Assembly: GCF_014697025.1 (NCBI RefSeq)
Contig: NZ_JACJRC010000005.1
Coordinates: forward strand, 124,001-188,000
DNA length: 64,000 bases
Reading direction: 5' to 3'
From: Alkalinema sp. FACHB-956
Lineage (GTDB): Bacteria > Cyanobacteriota > Cyanobacteriia > Leptolyngbyales > Leptolyngbyaceae
Every line of letters begins with the position of its first letter. Position 1 is the first letter of the stretch. This document shows, piece after piece, positions 1 to 9,730 of this stretch. The notes under the pieces are model-generated. The model was not told the origin of the DNA. It searched no databases and saw nothing but the letters and a program-made list of their open reading frames with translations. A program made the translations under genes and the position numbers.

Positions 1-528
1 TTTGCCCCGTTTGCGATCGAGTTCCAAGACAGAGGCGCTGAGGGTAGACCCAATCAAATTTTCTAAGTTATCCCGCTCATTGACGTGCGATCGGGGAATG
101 AAGCCTCGCAAACCCAGAGCATTCACCGTAATGCCGCCCTTGTTGACATCCAAAACGCGCACTTGGATACTTTGCTTGCTCTCTTGCAAATCTCCCAGTT
201 TTTCCCAAATCCGCCGTTCTTCCAGCCGTCGGATGGAGACTGTAACTTGGCCATCTTCGTTTTGATCGCGGATAATCAGGAATTCCCGTTCTTCTTGGAG
301 CTGGATAACGGTCGTGATATCGCTAATTTTGTAGACACTCGCTTCATCCACAGGCAAAAAGGCAGGGGATTTACCACCAATATCAATCAAGGCTCCGTCA
401 TTCTCATAGCTAAAAGCTTTCCCCGTGACGACTTGCCCTTTGGCAAATTCATAACCATGGGTTTCCAGGGCTTTTTCAAAGTCAGCCATGGAGAAAGCGG
501 ATTGAGATTGAGTGTTCTTCTGAGCCAT
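1..528 (-). CDS. rpsA: 30S ribosomal protein S1 homologue, N-terminal part (runs off the window)
   Basis: The reverse strand is open from the ATG at 528 to the window edge (176 codons, no stop). The protein starts MAQKNTQSQSAFSMADFEKA. A first S1 (OB-fold) repeat lies at about residues 28-97 (KGQVVTGKAFSYENDGALID, then GGKSPAFLPVDE) and a second begins near residue 115 (GITVNALGLRGFIPRSHV). S1 proteins bind mRNA on the 30S subunit and help initiation. Cyanobacteria carry two S1-like proteins; the MADFEKAL start resembles the shorter Rps1B-like type, but with the C-terminus missing I cannot decide between them. Confidence 0.9.
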   Translation of the reverse strand, partial: MAQKNTQSQSAFSMADFEKALETHGYEFAKGQVVTGKAFSYENDGALIDIGGKSPAFLPVDEASVYKISDITTVIQLQEEREFLIIRDQNEDGQVTVSIRRLEERRIWEKLGDLQESKQSIQVRVLDVNKGGITVNALGLRGFIPRSHVNERDNLENLIGSTLSASVLELDRKRGK

Positions 529-640
529 AACTATTCAAAGGTTTAGATACTGTCAGTGTAGTACGCGGATGCAGGTAAGTGTGACTGCAACATCCTAGGT
601 CAAGCCCTGGGGGTGTAATCGAGGGAACACTCCGGACGAT

Positions 641-1390
641 CTAGACCGATCGCGCCATTTGGGCAAAGAGCTGCTTAATGTGTTCCCAGGCATCCGCAGC
701 GGCGATCGAGTTATAGGATGCCCGTTGATCACAGAAAAAGCCATGGCCTGCATCATAGCGAAAGATTTTGTGATCGGTCCCCTGGGTTACAAGTTCGGCA
801 GCGATCGCGTCTACTTGCTCGTTGGGAATCAGTGGATCCTGGTTACCAAAGAAGGCATAGACAGTCCCTTGAATCTCCGCTGTGCGGGTGAGCGTGGGTG
901 CCCCACCACCGGGAGTCATCACCGCAATTCCACTGCCGTACAGCGTGGCCACAGCACGAATCTCCGGCAGCGTTCCCACGAGGTAGGCCATATGGCCCCC
1001 AAAGCAAAACCCGATCGTGCCAATGGGTTGCTGTTGTACATAGGGCTGCAATCGTAGGTAATCCATCACCGCTTGGGCATCGGCCAGAATCGTCTCAGCG
1101 GTCGTCTGATCCTTGTGGCTACGACCGAGGGCTAGGTCAGCATCGCCATAGCCTAGGTTCAACCCAGGAGCCGTGCGCTGGAACCAATTGGGCGAGATCG
1201 CCACATAGCCTTCCTGGGCAAGGCGATCGGTGACTGCTTGGATGTGGGCATTGACCCCAAATACTTCGTGAATCACAATCACGGCGGGAAATTGTTGAGA
1301 TTCGGGGCCTTGGGGAATCGCTTGGTAGGCATCGATCGTAATAGCTGGGCCAGGAATTTTGATCCACCTGGATTCAAGCTGATAGGGCAT
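641..1390 (-). CDS. Dienelactone hydrolase family protein
   Basis: A 249-residue alpha/beta hydrolase. The nucleophile elbow is GFCFGGH with Cys129, the acid is Asp185 (GNQDPLIP) and the base is His216 (DAGHGFF). Glu42 in IHEVFG is the glutamate that in this family interacts with the catalytic cysteine. The Cys-Asp-His triad is the signature of carboxymethylenebutenolidases. Length is normal for the family. The cyanobacterial substrate is unknown; a cytosolic hydrolase of lactone-like or ester compounds is the safest description. Confidence 0.9.
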   Translation of the reverse strand: MPYQLESRWIKIPGPAITIDAYQAIPQGPESQQFPAVIVIHEVFGVNAHIQAVTDRLAQEGYVAISPNWFQRTAPGLNLGYGDADLALGRSHKDQTTAETILADAQAVMDYLRLQPYVQQQPIGTIGFCFGGHMAYLVGTLPEIRAVATLYGSGIAVMTPGGGAPTLTRTAEIQGTVYAFFGNQDPLIPNEQVDAIAAELVTQGTDHKIFRYDAGHGFFCDQRASYNSIAAADAWEHIKQLFAQMARSV

Positions 1391-1961
1391 AGGAATAGAA
1401 GGTATTTACGTCGATTGGCTGAAGTTGCTGCGGTGAAACCAAGTTAGCGCAAGACTCGTTAGCGCAAGACTCAAGATTCGCGTTAGCGTAAAGGCCAACG
1501 TTCACGTTAACGCGAAAGCCAACGTTCACCCCCAACCTAACGCAGAAGCCAGTCATGCTGAGCATCTGGAGGGGGCGATCGCTGGATGAATCTGCTAGAT
1601 GCCTAGGAATTATCCTGCATCTCTAACAAAGTCCAAGGTAAGCAAAGTTAAGTACAAGAAAGTTAAGCCTGAAAAACCATGATCTGCTCAATTTAGTCTG
1701 AAGAGCTTAGAATAACTGGGGGATTTGGATCATTATTTGAAGAAAACTTCAAGTTTAGAGATTTAAGCGAAATGGCTGAAATCCATCCAAAACCTTGACG
1801 AATGTCAGTAAAACCGTTTTTGGTTATTTTTCTGACTCCTCTCAAGTGTTTAGCTTCTGTAGGGGAATTTTAGAAAAAAATGTACTTACTGACTTCCTCG
1901 CGTAACATCATTAAGTGATGAACAGAGAACCGTTTTCTTTGCGAGACTCAGAGGACTGGGC
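1391..1961. other. Intergenic region with short tandem duplication
   Basis: No gene is recognised. It contains a perfect 15-bp tandem duplication (GTTAGCGCAAGACTC at 1443-1457 and 1458-1472) followed by two copies of a near-identical 15-mer ending in CCAACGTTCAC (1491-1505 and 1515-1529). The rest is AT-rich and should hold the divergent promoters of the hydrolase and the GntR gene; I could not fix them. Confidence 0.6.
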
Positions 1962-2945
1962 ATGATCAGCTTCCATATCCAGCCAGATAGTGATATTCCG
2001 GCATCCACACAACTTTATAACCAGATTTTGTTCGCGATCGCGTCGCGGCAATTTCCGCCGGGGCACCGTCTTCCCAGTACTCGGCAACTCGCGATGCAGA
2101 CGGGGCTGCACCGGAACACGGTGAGTAAGGTCTATCGCCAACTGGAAGAAGCCGGTGTGGTGGATGCCCAGGCTGGCTCGGGGATCTACGTACGGGATCA
2201 CGTAGCCGAAGGGGGCGCACAGGTTCAATCCCCCTTGCTCCAGCAGTATCCCCAGGCCCACAAGTTGATCCAAGGAACCGTTGATGAGCTACTAAAACAG
2301 GGCTGTTCTCTCAGTTTGACGCGCGAACTGTTTCTGGCGGAGATTGACTGGCGGTTGCGTTGTAGTGCGCAGGTTCTCGTAACGGCTCCAACCCACGATT
2401 TGGCCGCAGGGGAAATGATGCTGCGGGAGTTGGAAAAGGCGCTGAACATTCCCATGCAACTTGTGCCGATGGAAGACTTAGCGCAAGTGCTTGATCAAAC
2501 TCGGTCTAGCACTGTGGTCACTAGCCGCTACTTCATTGCCCAGGCAGAGGCGATCGCTGCTCCCAAGGCCGCTCGGGTGATTCCGATCGATATTTACGAC
2601 TTTGAAAAGGAACTCAAAATCATCAAGGGTTTACCCAAAGGGCATTGTTTGGGGATTGTTAGCCTCAGTGCCGAAACCGTTGGAGTTGCATCGGTGATTA
2701 TCCATAGTCTGCGTGGGGATGATCTGCTGTTGATGGGGGCGCAGGTCAACGATCGCTATAAATTAGATGCGATTATCCGCAATGCCCAAACGATTATGTG
2801 TGATGAGCCGAGTCAAACTCAGGTGAAAGCCGCCATTTTAGCTGCACGGGAAGATATTATCCGTCCGCCTCAATTGTTGATTTGCGATAGTTTTATCGTG
2901 GGCAAGTCGGTTAATTTATTGAAACGAGAATTGGGATTGGAGTAA
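1962..2945 (+). CDS. GntR family transcriptional regulator
   Basis: A 327-residue protein. Residues about 9-78 form a GntR winged helix-turn-helix: STQLYNQILFAIASRQFPPG, then LPSTRQLAMQTGLHRNTVSK and YRQLEEAGVVDAQAGSGIYV. The remaining ~240 residues resemble neither an aminotransferase (MocR) nor a clear UTRA domain; a GntR regulator with a long uncharacterised C-terminal effector region is, to my knowledge, common in cyanobacteria. It is monocistronic and followed by a strong terminator. Its ligand and targets are unknown. Confidence 0.85.
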   Translation: MISFHIQPDSDIPASTQLYNQILFAIASRQFPPGHRLPSTRQLAMQTGLHRNTVSKVYRQLEEAGVVDAQAGSGIYVRDHVAEGGAQVQSPLLQQYPQAHKLIQGTVDELLKQGCSLSLTRELFLAEIDWRLRCSAQVLVTAPTHDLAAGEMMLRELEKALNIPMQLVPMEDLAQVLDQTRSSTVVTSRYFIAQAEAIAAPKAARVIPIDIYDFEKELKIIKGLPKGHCLGIVSLSAETVGVASVIIHSLRGDDLLLMGAQVNDRYKLDAIIRNAQTIMCDEPSQTQVKAAILAAREDIIRPPQLLICDSFIVGKSVNLLKRELGLE

Positions 2946-3026
2946 TGCTGGTGTGCTGTCTAAGCAGTCACCGACCCAGCCCTCCGTGAGAATCTGGAGT
3001 CCTTAAGCGTAAGACGACTCAAAGAA

Positions 3027-3070
3027 AAGCGTTTCCAATGCGGTTGAAATTCCCCTTGGAAACGCTTTTT
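3027..3070. terminator. Rho-independent terminator, likely bidirectional
   Basis: A perfect 10-bp inverted repeat GCGTTTCCAA (3029-3038) / TTGGAAACGC (3056-3065) is flanked by AAAA on the left and TTTTT on the right. It ends the GntR transcript and could also end the opposing DUF4278 transcript, whose stop is at 3241. Confidence 0.85.
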
Positions 3071-3240
3071 AAGTACTGTTTTGAGTACTGTTTTGATTGA
3101 ATCCTGTTGCTGAAACTGTCTTTTTACTGAACGAGTTACTGAACGAGTCGAGAATGACTACATCGAAAGATTTTCGGTGCAGCTTGATGCAAGACAACTC
3201 AGCAGGCTGAACTCATAGCAGCTGAACTCATAGCACAAGA

Positions 3241-3603
3241 TTAAGCTCGGCAGAGCAGTTCTTCAAATTCGTTTTCTAAGGCTCGGACTAAGGCTTGATT
3301 CCCTTGGGATTGGGCAGCCTGTAAACGTCGTTCAATATTGTGGCGGAGATTAGCATAGTGCAACCGCCGGACTTCTGGCAGAATGCTGAACTGTGTCCGA
3401 TGGGGAGCCGGGATCGCAGGGATTTCAGCCTGAGACGGCGCAGACACCGGATGATTGTGCAGCGATCGCACAGGTGCGCCATTATCAACGACCGTTCTGC
3501 ATCGCCACTCCACGCCCCGATAGCGGCCACAGATTTCTCCTTCTGTGACTTCTAGGCTAGGAGGAGTGTATTCGTAGTGAACACCACGATAGGAAAGTTT
3601 CAT
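3241..3603 (-). CDS. DUF4278 domain protein, PirA-like
   Basis: A 120-residue protein whose N-terminus MKLSYRGVHYEYTPPSLEVT followed by CGRYRGVEWRCRTV is the DUF4278 motif. The middle is Pro/Ala-rich and the C-terminus (LHYANLRHNIERRLQAAQSQ) looks helical. From memory, the Synechocystis member PirA (Ssr0692) binds the PII protein and tunes arginine synthesis; that protein is much shorter, so equivalence here is inferred. Support comes from a glutamine riboswitch in the leader (3644-3725), which links expression to nitrogen status. The SD-like GAGG lies at 3613-3616. Confidence 0.8.
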   Translation of the reverse strand: MKLSYRGVHYEYTPPSLEVTEGEICGRYRGVEWRCRTVVDNGAPVRSLHNHPVSAPSQAEIPAIPAPHRTQFSILPEVRRLHYANLRHNIERRLQAAQSQGNQALVRALENEFEELLCRA

Positions 3604-3643
3604 ATCAAGTCGCCTCTGGGTAGGGTTTGGAGAATGGGGAGGC

Positions 3644-3725
3644 GCGTTCCTTCAGGAAGGGATTTTCCCTACTTCCGTCCTCCGAAGCACTCCATTACAT
3701 AAGAGCAGATGCTGGAAGATGAACG
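3644..3725 (-). promoter_or_regulatory. Glutamine riboswitch (glnA RNA motif)
   Basis: Read on the - strand, all hallmark elements of the glnA-type glutamine riboswitch occur in order. P1 is CGUUC (3725-3721) pairing with GAACG (3649-3645). P2 is UCUUCC (3719-3714) with GGAGGA (3683-3678). The conserved CGGAAGUAGG is at 3677-3668, P3 is AGGGA/UCCCU (3670-3666/3662-3658), and the conserved GAAGGAACGC is at 3653-3644. Just downstream CGCCTC (3644-3639) can pair with GAGGCG (3616-3611), covering the likely ribosome binding site of the DUF4278 gene, so translational control is plausible. A possible -10 (TAAAAT, 3747-3742) lies about 20 nt upstream. An extra UUCC-UGAA-GGAA hairpin option near P3 is unusual. 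Confidence 0.88.
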
Positions 3726-3867
3726 TTATACTTTATTCTGTATTTTAAGATACCGAATTAATCTTTGTCGATGATTTAAGAAAGCTTTAACTTTGATCTA
3801 AGGCTCAGAAAAGCTTGATATAAGAGCATCTCCGGGAAAACTCGTAAATTATTGATTTTTTATGAAT

Positions 3868-3961
3868 TTCTTGAAGTTCCTGTGAGTTCCCCAAGCTGCC
3901 GGACTACGCTTGAGATCCAAGCGGTGTCTTGGAGGGCTGCGGGATACCCCGAACCCAAGAT
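3868..3961. ncRNA. Candidate structured RNA, rod-like fold
   Basis: This segment upstream of the HAD gene can fold into a long interrupted rod on the + strand. The outer stem is TCTTG..GTTC (about 3869-3879) with GAAC..CAAGA (about 3950-3960). A middle stem is CCCCAAG (about 3889-3895) with CTTGGAGGG. The apical hairpin is CGCTTG/CAAGCG (about 3908-3924). The architecture recalls 6S-type RNA, but I recognise no family consensus and no terminator. It could equally be a structured leader or a - strand RNA. Confidence 0.3.
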
Positions 3962-4097
3962 CACTGTGGGTAGAGTAATCTAGATTTAAGGGGAGTCTGC
4001 TATCGTGCTCAGTCACTGGGTCAGCTCATACAAGCCGGAAACACCTACCAAAATGTTGATCCCATCCAACCATTCATCGATCCCATCAACCTATCCC

Positions 4098-4742
4098 ATG
4101 CGTCCCCAAGCAATTGCTGGCACAGTTATTTTTGACTTTGATGGAACGATCGCAGATAGCTTAGCGGCGGGGATCAAGATTGGTAATCAACTGGCCAAGG
4201 AGTTTGGCTTAGAGCCGATCACCATGGAAAAACTGCGCCGTTGGCAGAATTTAAGCTCTCAACAAATTCTGAAGGAAGCCAAGATTCCCTTTTTCCGAAT
4301 TCCCCGATTATTGAGTCGGTTCCGGGTGGAAATGAATCGAGAAGTACCGCAGCTTTGCCCCATTCCAGGGATTCAAGAAGCGCTGCTGGCCTTGAAGCAA
4401 AATGGCTATCGACTCGGTATTGTTTCGTCTAATTCGGAAAATAACGTTTGGGCCTTTCTCCACGCCCGTCAGTTGGATCATCTCTTTGATTTTGTCGTAT
4501 CGAGTCCGCGAGTTCTGGGCAAGAACAAAGTTTTGAAACGATTAATTAAGGAATATCAGCTTCATTCAGATCATGTTTTTTACATTGGGGATGAAACCCG
4601 TGATGTGGAAGCGGCGCACAAAACGGGGGTGAAATCGATCGCAGTTTGTTGGGGTTTTAACTCACCCCACGCCCTGCGCTCCCATAATCCCGATTTTCTG
4701 CTGCGCGATCCCCAGGAATTAGTTGCGTTGCTCTGTCCCTAA
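4098..4742 (+). CDS. HAD superfamily hydrolase, phosphoglycolate phosphatase-like
   Basis: A 214-residue HAD phosphatase. Motif I is FDFDGT with nucleophile Asp13 and acid Asp15 (counted from the ATG at 4098), motif II is GIVSSN, a motif III lysine lies near KNKVLKRLIK, and motif IV is YIGDETRDVEAA. A helical cap between motifs I and II fits subclass IA. The frame stays open upstream to an ATG at 4005, but the added residues look non-coding, so 4098 is preferred. Phosphoglycolate salvage from photorespiration is one likely role; other phosphomonoesters are possible. Confidence 0.85.
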   Translation: MRPQAIAGTVIFDFDGTIADSLAAGIKIGNQLAKEFGLEPITMEKLRRWQNLSSQQILKEAKIPFFRIPRLLSRFRVEMNREVPQLCPIPGIQEALLALKQNGYRLGIVSSNSENNVWAFLHARQLDHLFDFVVSSPRVLGKNKVLKRLIKEYQLHSDHVFYIGDETRDVEAAHKTGVKSIAVCWGFNSPHALRSHNPDFLLRDPQELVALLCP

Positions 4743-5134
4743 AGTTACTAAGTCCTTGCTAAGTCCCTAAAGTTGCTAAGTCCTTCGTTAGGATGCAGGT
4801 TGGGGATGATGGCTCGTGGGATCCGTCAATCGCATCTGGCCAAGCATTACGACTCTGGGGGGACACCGCATGGGACACCGTATGAAGAGGCTGGGGCGCG
4901 ATCGCCAACTGAAACAATTACTAACAATTTTGCGTTTCTATAATTTCCCCTACGATTTCCCGACAGTCTAAAACTCCGTTCCTAAGATAGAGGTAGGGAG
5001 AAATCTAAGTGATGACTCTCATCTAGATTGCGTTTTTGAAACGTTTCATTCCCAGCGCTTCAAAGGAAGCCTGGTCTAGTGCAATCGTTCAACACTGCAA
5101 TATTTTCAATCCTTTATTCGAGGAGTGGAGCATA
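4743..5134. other. Intergenic region upstream of fbp
   Basis: No gene is seen. It begins with short imperfect direct repeats of AAGTTRCTAAGTCC (4743-4785) and should contain the fbp promoter. An AGGAG ribosome binding site at 5121-5125 precedes the fbp start by 9 nt. Confidence 0.5.
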
Positions 5135-6220
5135 ATGTCGAATCCCTCCAACGGTTTTAAGTTTCAAGTCTCAGAGCAAGTGCATTCCCTCGATCGGGAG
5201 TGCATGACACTATCTCGCCACGTCCTGCAACAGTTACAGAGTTTTGGGCCAGACGCTCAGGACTTGAGTGCGCTGATGAGCCGGATTGCCTTGGCGGGGA
5301 AGTTGATTGCGCGGCGGCTGAGCCATGCGGGACTCATGGACAATGCCCTAGGGTTTACTGGAGCCACCAATGTACAGGGCGAGGCCGTCAAAAAGATGGA
5401 TGTCTATGCCAATGAGGTATTCATCTCGGTCTTTGAGCAGAGTGGCTTGGTCTGTCGACTGGCCTCCGAGGAAATGGAACAGCCCTACTACATTCCCGAA
5501 AACTGCCCGATCGGTCGTTATACCTTGCTCTATGACCCGATCGATGGCTCGTCCAATGTAGACATCAACATTAACGTAGGATCGATCTTCTCCATTCGCA
5601 AGCAGGTGGGCGAAGACTTAGATGGGACGGCCAGCGATTTGCTACAACCAGGCCGTAATCAAATTGCAGCAGGCTACATTCTCTACGGCCCCAGCACGAT
5701 TCTGGTCTACTCCCTCGGGCAGGGGGTGCATTCCTTTATTCTGGATCCGAGTCTGGGTGAATTTATACTGTCCAGTGAAAATATTCGCATTCCCGACAGT
5801 GGTGCCATCTACAGTGTGAACGAAGGAAACTTCTGGCAATGGGACGAGCCGATTCGGGACTACATTCGCTATATGCATCGCCATGAAGGATACACCGCTC
5901 GTTACAGCGGGGCGATGGTGGGCGATCTCCATCGAATTTTGTTCCAGGGGGGTGTGTTTCTCTATCCAGGAACTCAGAATAAGCCGGAAGGGAAGCTGCG
6001 GTTGCTCTACGAGGCGGCTCCTATGGCCTTCCTGATGGAACAGGCGGGTGGCAAAGCGAGTACAGGCCACAGTCCGATTTTGGATGTGCAAGCCAGTCAT
6101 TTGCATCAACGGGTGCCCCTGATTATTGGCAGCTCCCAGGATGTGGCCTTGGTCGAGTCCTTCATCCACGATCGGGAGCAGGAGATGATCCCCGCTGGCA
6201 ACCGAACGATCGGGGCTTGA
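5135..6220 (+). CDS. fbp: Class I fructose-1,6-bisphosphatase
   Basis: A 361-residue enzyme that hydrolyses fructose 1,6-bisphosphate in gluconeogenesis and possibly the Calvin cycle. The metal-binding signature [20 protein letters not shown] lies near residue 130 and the substrate/metal segment [20 protein letters not shown] near residue 290. The start at 5135 ([12 protein letters not shown]) is preferred over the upstream in-frame ATG at 5036 because AGGAG sits 9 nt before it and the resulting length matches the family. It heads the fbp-tal-zwf-opcA cluster, an arrangement known from Nostoc and Anabaena relatives. Confidence 0.95.
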   Translation: MSNPSNGFKFQVSEQVHSLDRECMTLSRHVLQQLQSFGPDAQDLSALMSRIALAGKLIARRLSHAGLMDNALGFTGATNVQGEAVKKMDVYANEVFISVFEQSGLVCRLASEEMEQPYYIPENCPIGRYTLLYDPIDGSSNVDININVGSIFSIRKQVGEDLDGTASDLLQPGRNQIAAGYILYGPSTILVYSLGQGVHSFILDPSLGEFILSSENIRIPDSGAIYSVNEGNFWQWDEPIRDYIRYMHRHEGYTARYSGAMVGDLHRILFQGGVFLYPGTQNKPEGKLRLLYEAAPMAFLMEQAGGKASTGHSPILDVQASHLHQRVPLIIGSSQDVALVESFIHDREQEMIPAGNRTIGA

Positions 6221-6280
6221 TTCAATCGATGAAGCTCACGGATAGAGGCCGTCGTTTCAGAAGTTTCAGGGCGTTAACGT

Positions 6281-6325
6281 TTAACGATGTTGCGGTTAAC
6301 GATGTTGCAGTTAACGATGTTACTT
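6281..6325. repeat. 15-bp tandem repeat, three copies
   Basis: Three consecutive copies of TTAACGATGTTGCGG (6281-6295, 6296-6310, 6311-6325; the second has one change and the third is degenerate in its last four bases). A related GGTTAACGAATGTTGCGG follows at 6343-6360. It lies in the 504-bp fbp-tal spacer (6221-6724), where no gene is seen; the tal promoter should lie in its 3' part. Confidence 0.75.
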
Positions 6326-6724
6326 GCGATGAATAAGATTGCGGTTAACGAATGTTGCGGTGCAATGACCTGAAAATCCCCTGAAATAGAGTGTCGGGTT
6401 AACGGTCTTCTGTGGACAATGGTTGAAACTAACGTTGAAAGTCTTGCGAAGCCAGATTGATGATGAATGAGTCTTGTCAATGGGAGGCAAAACTGTACCG
6501 TAAACCCATGGAAAATTCCAGTTAACTTCAGGTTTTATTCAGAATTTTCTCGATCGGCGGATGCATACTGTAGATGAGGTGATATTAGATTCTGATCGAC
6601 ATTCTGACCGACAATCCAGATTCTGACTGATAACTCTGACTAACAATCCAGTGGTATTGACCCTAGGTAAATTTTCATTACCCCTCTACAACAGACTGAA
6701 GTATTTAGGAAAGGAGAAGCGCTC

Positions 6725-7876
6725 ATGACGACGGTTGCTAAGCCCATCTATGACATTGAGCAATTGGGTCAAAGCATTTGGATGGATAATTTAGCTCGCG
6801 ATCTGATTCAATCCGGCGAGCTACAACGCATGATTGAAACCCGTGGATTACTGGGGATCACGTCGAATCCTGCGATCTTTGAAAAGGCGATCGTGGGAAA
6901 TAAGATCTACGATGCAGCGATCGAAGCGGGGATTCGAGCCAATCAATCTTTGATGGAGATTTATGAATCCCTGATTTTTGAAGATATTCGTAATGCCTGC
7001 GATGTCTTTATGCCAGTCTACGAAAAATCTAATGGATTAGACGGCTACATCAGCATTGAAGTGCCCCCCACGATCGCGCGCAACACCGAAGACACCATCT
7101 CCGAAGCCAAACGGTACTTTGCAGCGATTGGGCGGCCCAACGTGATGATCAAAATTCCTGGTACGCCAGAGGGACTACCCGCAGTCACAGAAGTGATTGC
7201 AGCAGGAATCAATGTCAACGTCACGTTGCTGTTTTCGGTACAAAGCTATGTAGATACCGCATGGGCCTATATTGCAGGGTTGGAAAAACTGAGTGAGGCC
7301 GGTAGAGATGTCAGCAAAATTGCATCCGTTGCCAGCTTCTTCCTAAGCCGGATTGACAGTAATGTCGATGGTCAACTCGATAGCTTGCTGAAAAATTCAG
7401 ACTTGTCGGAGGCAACACGATCGAAGCTGGAAAATCTCAAGGGTAAGATTGCCATCGCCAACGCCAAGATTGCCTACCAGGAATACAAGAAGATTATTGC
7501 GAGTGATCGTTGGCAAGCCTTGGCTGCGAAGGGAGCTAAGGTACAGCGGTTACTCTGGGCTAGTACGGGCACCAAGAACCCTAACTACAGCGATGTCATG
7601 TACGTGGATGAACTGGTGGGCGCAGATACAGTGAACACGCTACCGCCGCAAACGATCGAAGCCTGCGCAGATCATTGTGATGTCGCGCCTCGGGTGGAAT
7701 CAAACATTGAAGATGCCTATGCCATGGTTGCGGCTCTGAAGGATCCTGATGTGAACATTAACCTCGATCGGGTAATGGATGAGTTACTGGCTGACGGGAT
7801 TGAGAAGTTCGTTCAACCCTTTGAAACGTTGATGCAATCGCTTCAGGATAAGGTCAATCAGTTGGCAACCGTTTAG
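6725..7876 (+). CDS. tal: Transaldolase
   Basis: A 383-residue transaldolase of the long cyanobacterial type. It moves a dihydroxyacetone unit between sugar phosphates in the non-oxidative pentose phosphate pathway. The Schiff-base lysine is Lys143 in MIKIPGTPEGLPAV. Other conserved blocks are GITSNPAIFEKAI near residue 46, ASFFLSRID near residue 200 and LLWASTGTKNP near residue 278. AGGAG lies about 8 nt before the ATG. It sits between fbp and zwf. Confidence 0.95.
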   Translation: MTTVAKPIYDIEQLGQSIWMDNLARDLIQSGELQRMIETRGLLGITSNPAIFEKAIVGNKIYDAAIEAGIRANQSLMEIYESLIFEDIRNACDVFMPVYEKSNGLDGYISIEVPPTIARNTEDTISEAKRYFAAIGRPNVMIKIPGTPEGLPAVTEVIAAGINVNVTLLFSVQSYVDTAWAYIAGLEKLSEAGRDVSKIASVASFFLSRIDSNVDGQLDSLLKNSDLSEATRSKLENLKGKIAIANAKIAYQEYKKIIASDRWQALAAKGAKVQRLLWASTGTKNPNYSDVMYVDELVGADTVNTLPPQTIEACADHCDVAPRVESNIEDAYAMVAALKDPDVNINLDRVMDELLADGIEKFVQPFETLMQSLQDKVNQLATV

Positions 7877-8197
7877 AACAGCCGTTTAGCACAGAGATGC
7901 AAACGCTGAAGCGTAAAAGCTGAGGCATCAATAAGGCATAAAAGCTGATTGCCTGATTCCGTGGCAAATACCCAGCTCCTGTGTGATTGCGGCTCGTGCT
8001 GATCCCCCTAAATTCCCCTGAATCAGGGGGACTTTGCAAGAAATGACGTGAATTCTCCCATTATTCAGGGTTAGGGAGATCAAACTGATTGCAATGATCC
8101 TTCGAGGCGCATCACGCTTATGTCTCACTCTTTCAACTTGACTGGATTCGGTTTGTATTTTTAGCTTCGATCGCTCAGTTCTTCATTCGCAATTCCT
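7877..8197. other. tal-zwf spacer with a GC-rich hairpin
   Basis: No gene is seen. A hairpin CCCCTG-AAT-CAGGGG (8015-8029) sits within CCCCCTAAATTCCCCTGAAT, continuing into CAGGGGGACTTTG. From memory this resembles a dispersed palindromic repeat frequent in cyanobacterial intergenic DNA. It may act as an RNA processing or termination signal between tal and zwf. Confidence 0.5.
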
Positions 8198-9730
8198 ATG
8201 GTGACTCTTCTTGAAAATCCGCTGCGGGTTGGCCTACAACAACAACGCATTCCTGAACCGAATATCATTGTCTTTTTTGGAGCCTCCGGTGATTTGACGA
8301 AACGGAAGTTGGTACCCGCGATTTATAAGCTGAAACGGGAGCGCAAGTTGCCGCCGGAGTTAACGATCGTCGGAGTAGCACGGCGAGAATGGAGCCATGA
8401 ATATTTCCGGGAACAGATGCGGGAAGGGATTCAGGAGTTTTCCGATGGGATTGGCAGCGAAGAACTGTGGGAAGACTTTGCAAAGGGGCTGTTCTACTGT
8501 CCCGGTGACATGGACAATCCGCTGAGTTATCAAAAACTCAAAGCCTTCCTTGGCGAAGTGGATGGGATGCGGGGCACGCGGGGAAATCGGGTGTTTTATC
8601 TATCGGTTGCACCGAAGTTTTTCCCGGAGGCAATTCGGCAGTTGGGTGATGCGGGCATGTTGGAAGACTCGCAGAGAACGCGCTTGGTGATTGAAAAACC
8701 CTTTGGCCGCGATCTCAGTTCTGCCCAGGCGCTGAACCGAATTGTCAATCAGGTTTGCCGAGAGGAACAGGTTTACCGGATCGATCACTATCTTGGGAAA
8801 GAGACGGTACAAAACCTATTAGTGTTCCGGTTTGCCAATGCAATTTTTGAACCGTTGTGGAACCGTCAGTATATCGATCACGTTCAGATTACCGTTGCCG
8901 AAACGGTCGGGGTGGAAGATCGGGCGGGCTATTACGAATCGTCCGGTGCGTTACGGGATATGATGCAAAACCACTTGATGCAGGTGTTTTGCCTCACAGC
9001 GATGGAAGCACCTAACTCCATGGAGGCGGATGCGATTCGGACAGAGAAGGTGAAAGTATTGCAAGCAACGCGGTTGGCGGATTTGGAGAATCTCGATCGC
9101 TGTGCAGTGCGGGGGCAGTATACGGCGGGTTGGATGAAGGGGAAACAGGTACCGGGCTACCGGGAAGAAAAGGATGTGAATCCCCAATCGATGACACCGA
9201 CCTATGTGGCCTTGAAGTTAATGGTGGATAACTGGCGCTGGCAAGGGGTGCCGTTCTATCTGCGTACGGGCAAACGGTTACCGAAAAAGGTGAGTGAAAT
9301 CGCGATTCAATTCCGCAATGTGCCGCATTTGATTTTTCAACAGGTGGCCAAGCAGACCAATCCCAACATTTTGACTCTACGGTTGCAGCCCAATGAAGGC
9401 ATTGCCATGAAGTTTGAAGTGAAGATGCCAGGAGGCGATTTGCGCAGCCGATCGGTGGAGATGGATTTCAGCTACGGCAGTTCCTTTGGCAAGTCTTCGG
9501 GGGGGGATGCCTACGATCGCCTCTTGCTGGACTGCATGATGGGGGATCAGACGCTGTTTACCCGATCGGATGAGGTGGAAGCGGCTTGGCGGGTGGTGAC
9601 ACCGATTCTGTCCTCCTGGGAAGTGCCCACCGATCCGAACTCGATTCCGCAGTATGAAGCGGGAACCTGGGAACCGAAGGAGGCGGAGGAATTGATCAAC
9701 CAAGATGGTCGTCGTTGGCGACGGCTGTGA
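8198..9730 (+). CDS. zwf: Glucose-6-phosphate 1-dehydrogenase
   Basis: A 510-residue NADP-dependent enzyme for the first step of the oxidative pentose phosphate pathway, which supplies NADPH in the dark. The N-terminal Rossmann motif is [18 protein letters not shown] (near residues 27-44). The active-site motif [13 protein letters not shown] near residue 193 carries the substrate-binding lysine and catalytic histidine. EKPFGRDL near residue 165 is also conserved. Full length. The next gene encodes OpcA, needed for assembly and redox control of this enzyme in cyanobacteria. Confidence 0.97.
   Translation: MVTLLENPLRVGLQQQRIPEPNIIVFFGASGDLTKRKLVPAIYKLKRERKLPPELTIVGVARREWSHEYFREQMREGIQEFSDGIGSEELWEDFAKGLFYCPGDMDNPLSYQKLKAFLGEVDGMRGTRGNRVFYLSVAPKFFPEAIRQLGDAGMLEDSQRTRLVIEKPFGRDLSSAQALNRIVNQVCREEQVYRIDHYLGKETVQNLLVFRFANAIFEPLWNRQYIDHVQITVAETVGVEDRAGYYESSGALRDMMQNHLMQVFCLTAMEAPNSMEADAIRTEKVKVLQATRLADLENLDRCAVRGQYTAGWMKGKQVPGYREEKDVNPQSMTPTYVALKLMVDNWRWQGVPFYLRTGKRLPKKVSEIAIQFRNVPHLIFQQVAKQTNPNILTLRLQPNEGIAMKFEVKMPGGDLRSRSVEMDFSYGSSFGKSSGGDAYDRLLLDCMMGDQTLFTRSDEVEAAWRVVTPILSSWEVPTDPNSIPQYEAGTWEPKEAEELINQDGRRWRRL

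Noticed and set aside
85-546. 153-codon + strand frame at the window start
   Set aside because: It is antisense to a clear ribosomal protein S1 reading frame on the - strand.
5036-5134. Upstream in-frame start for fbp
   Set aside because: The ATG at 5135 has an SD at proper spacing and gives the family length; the extra 33 residues look non-coding.
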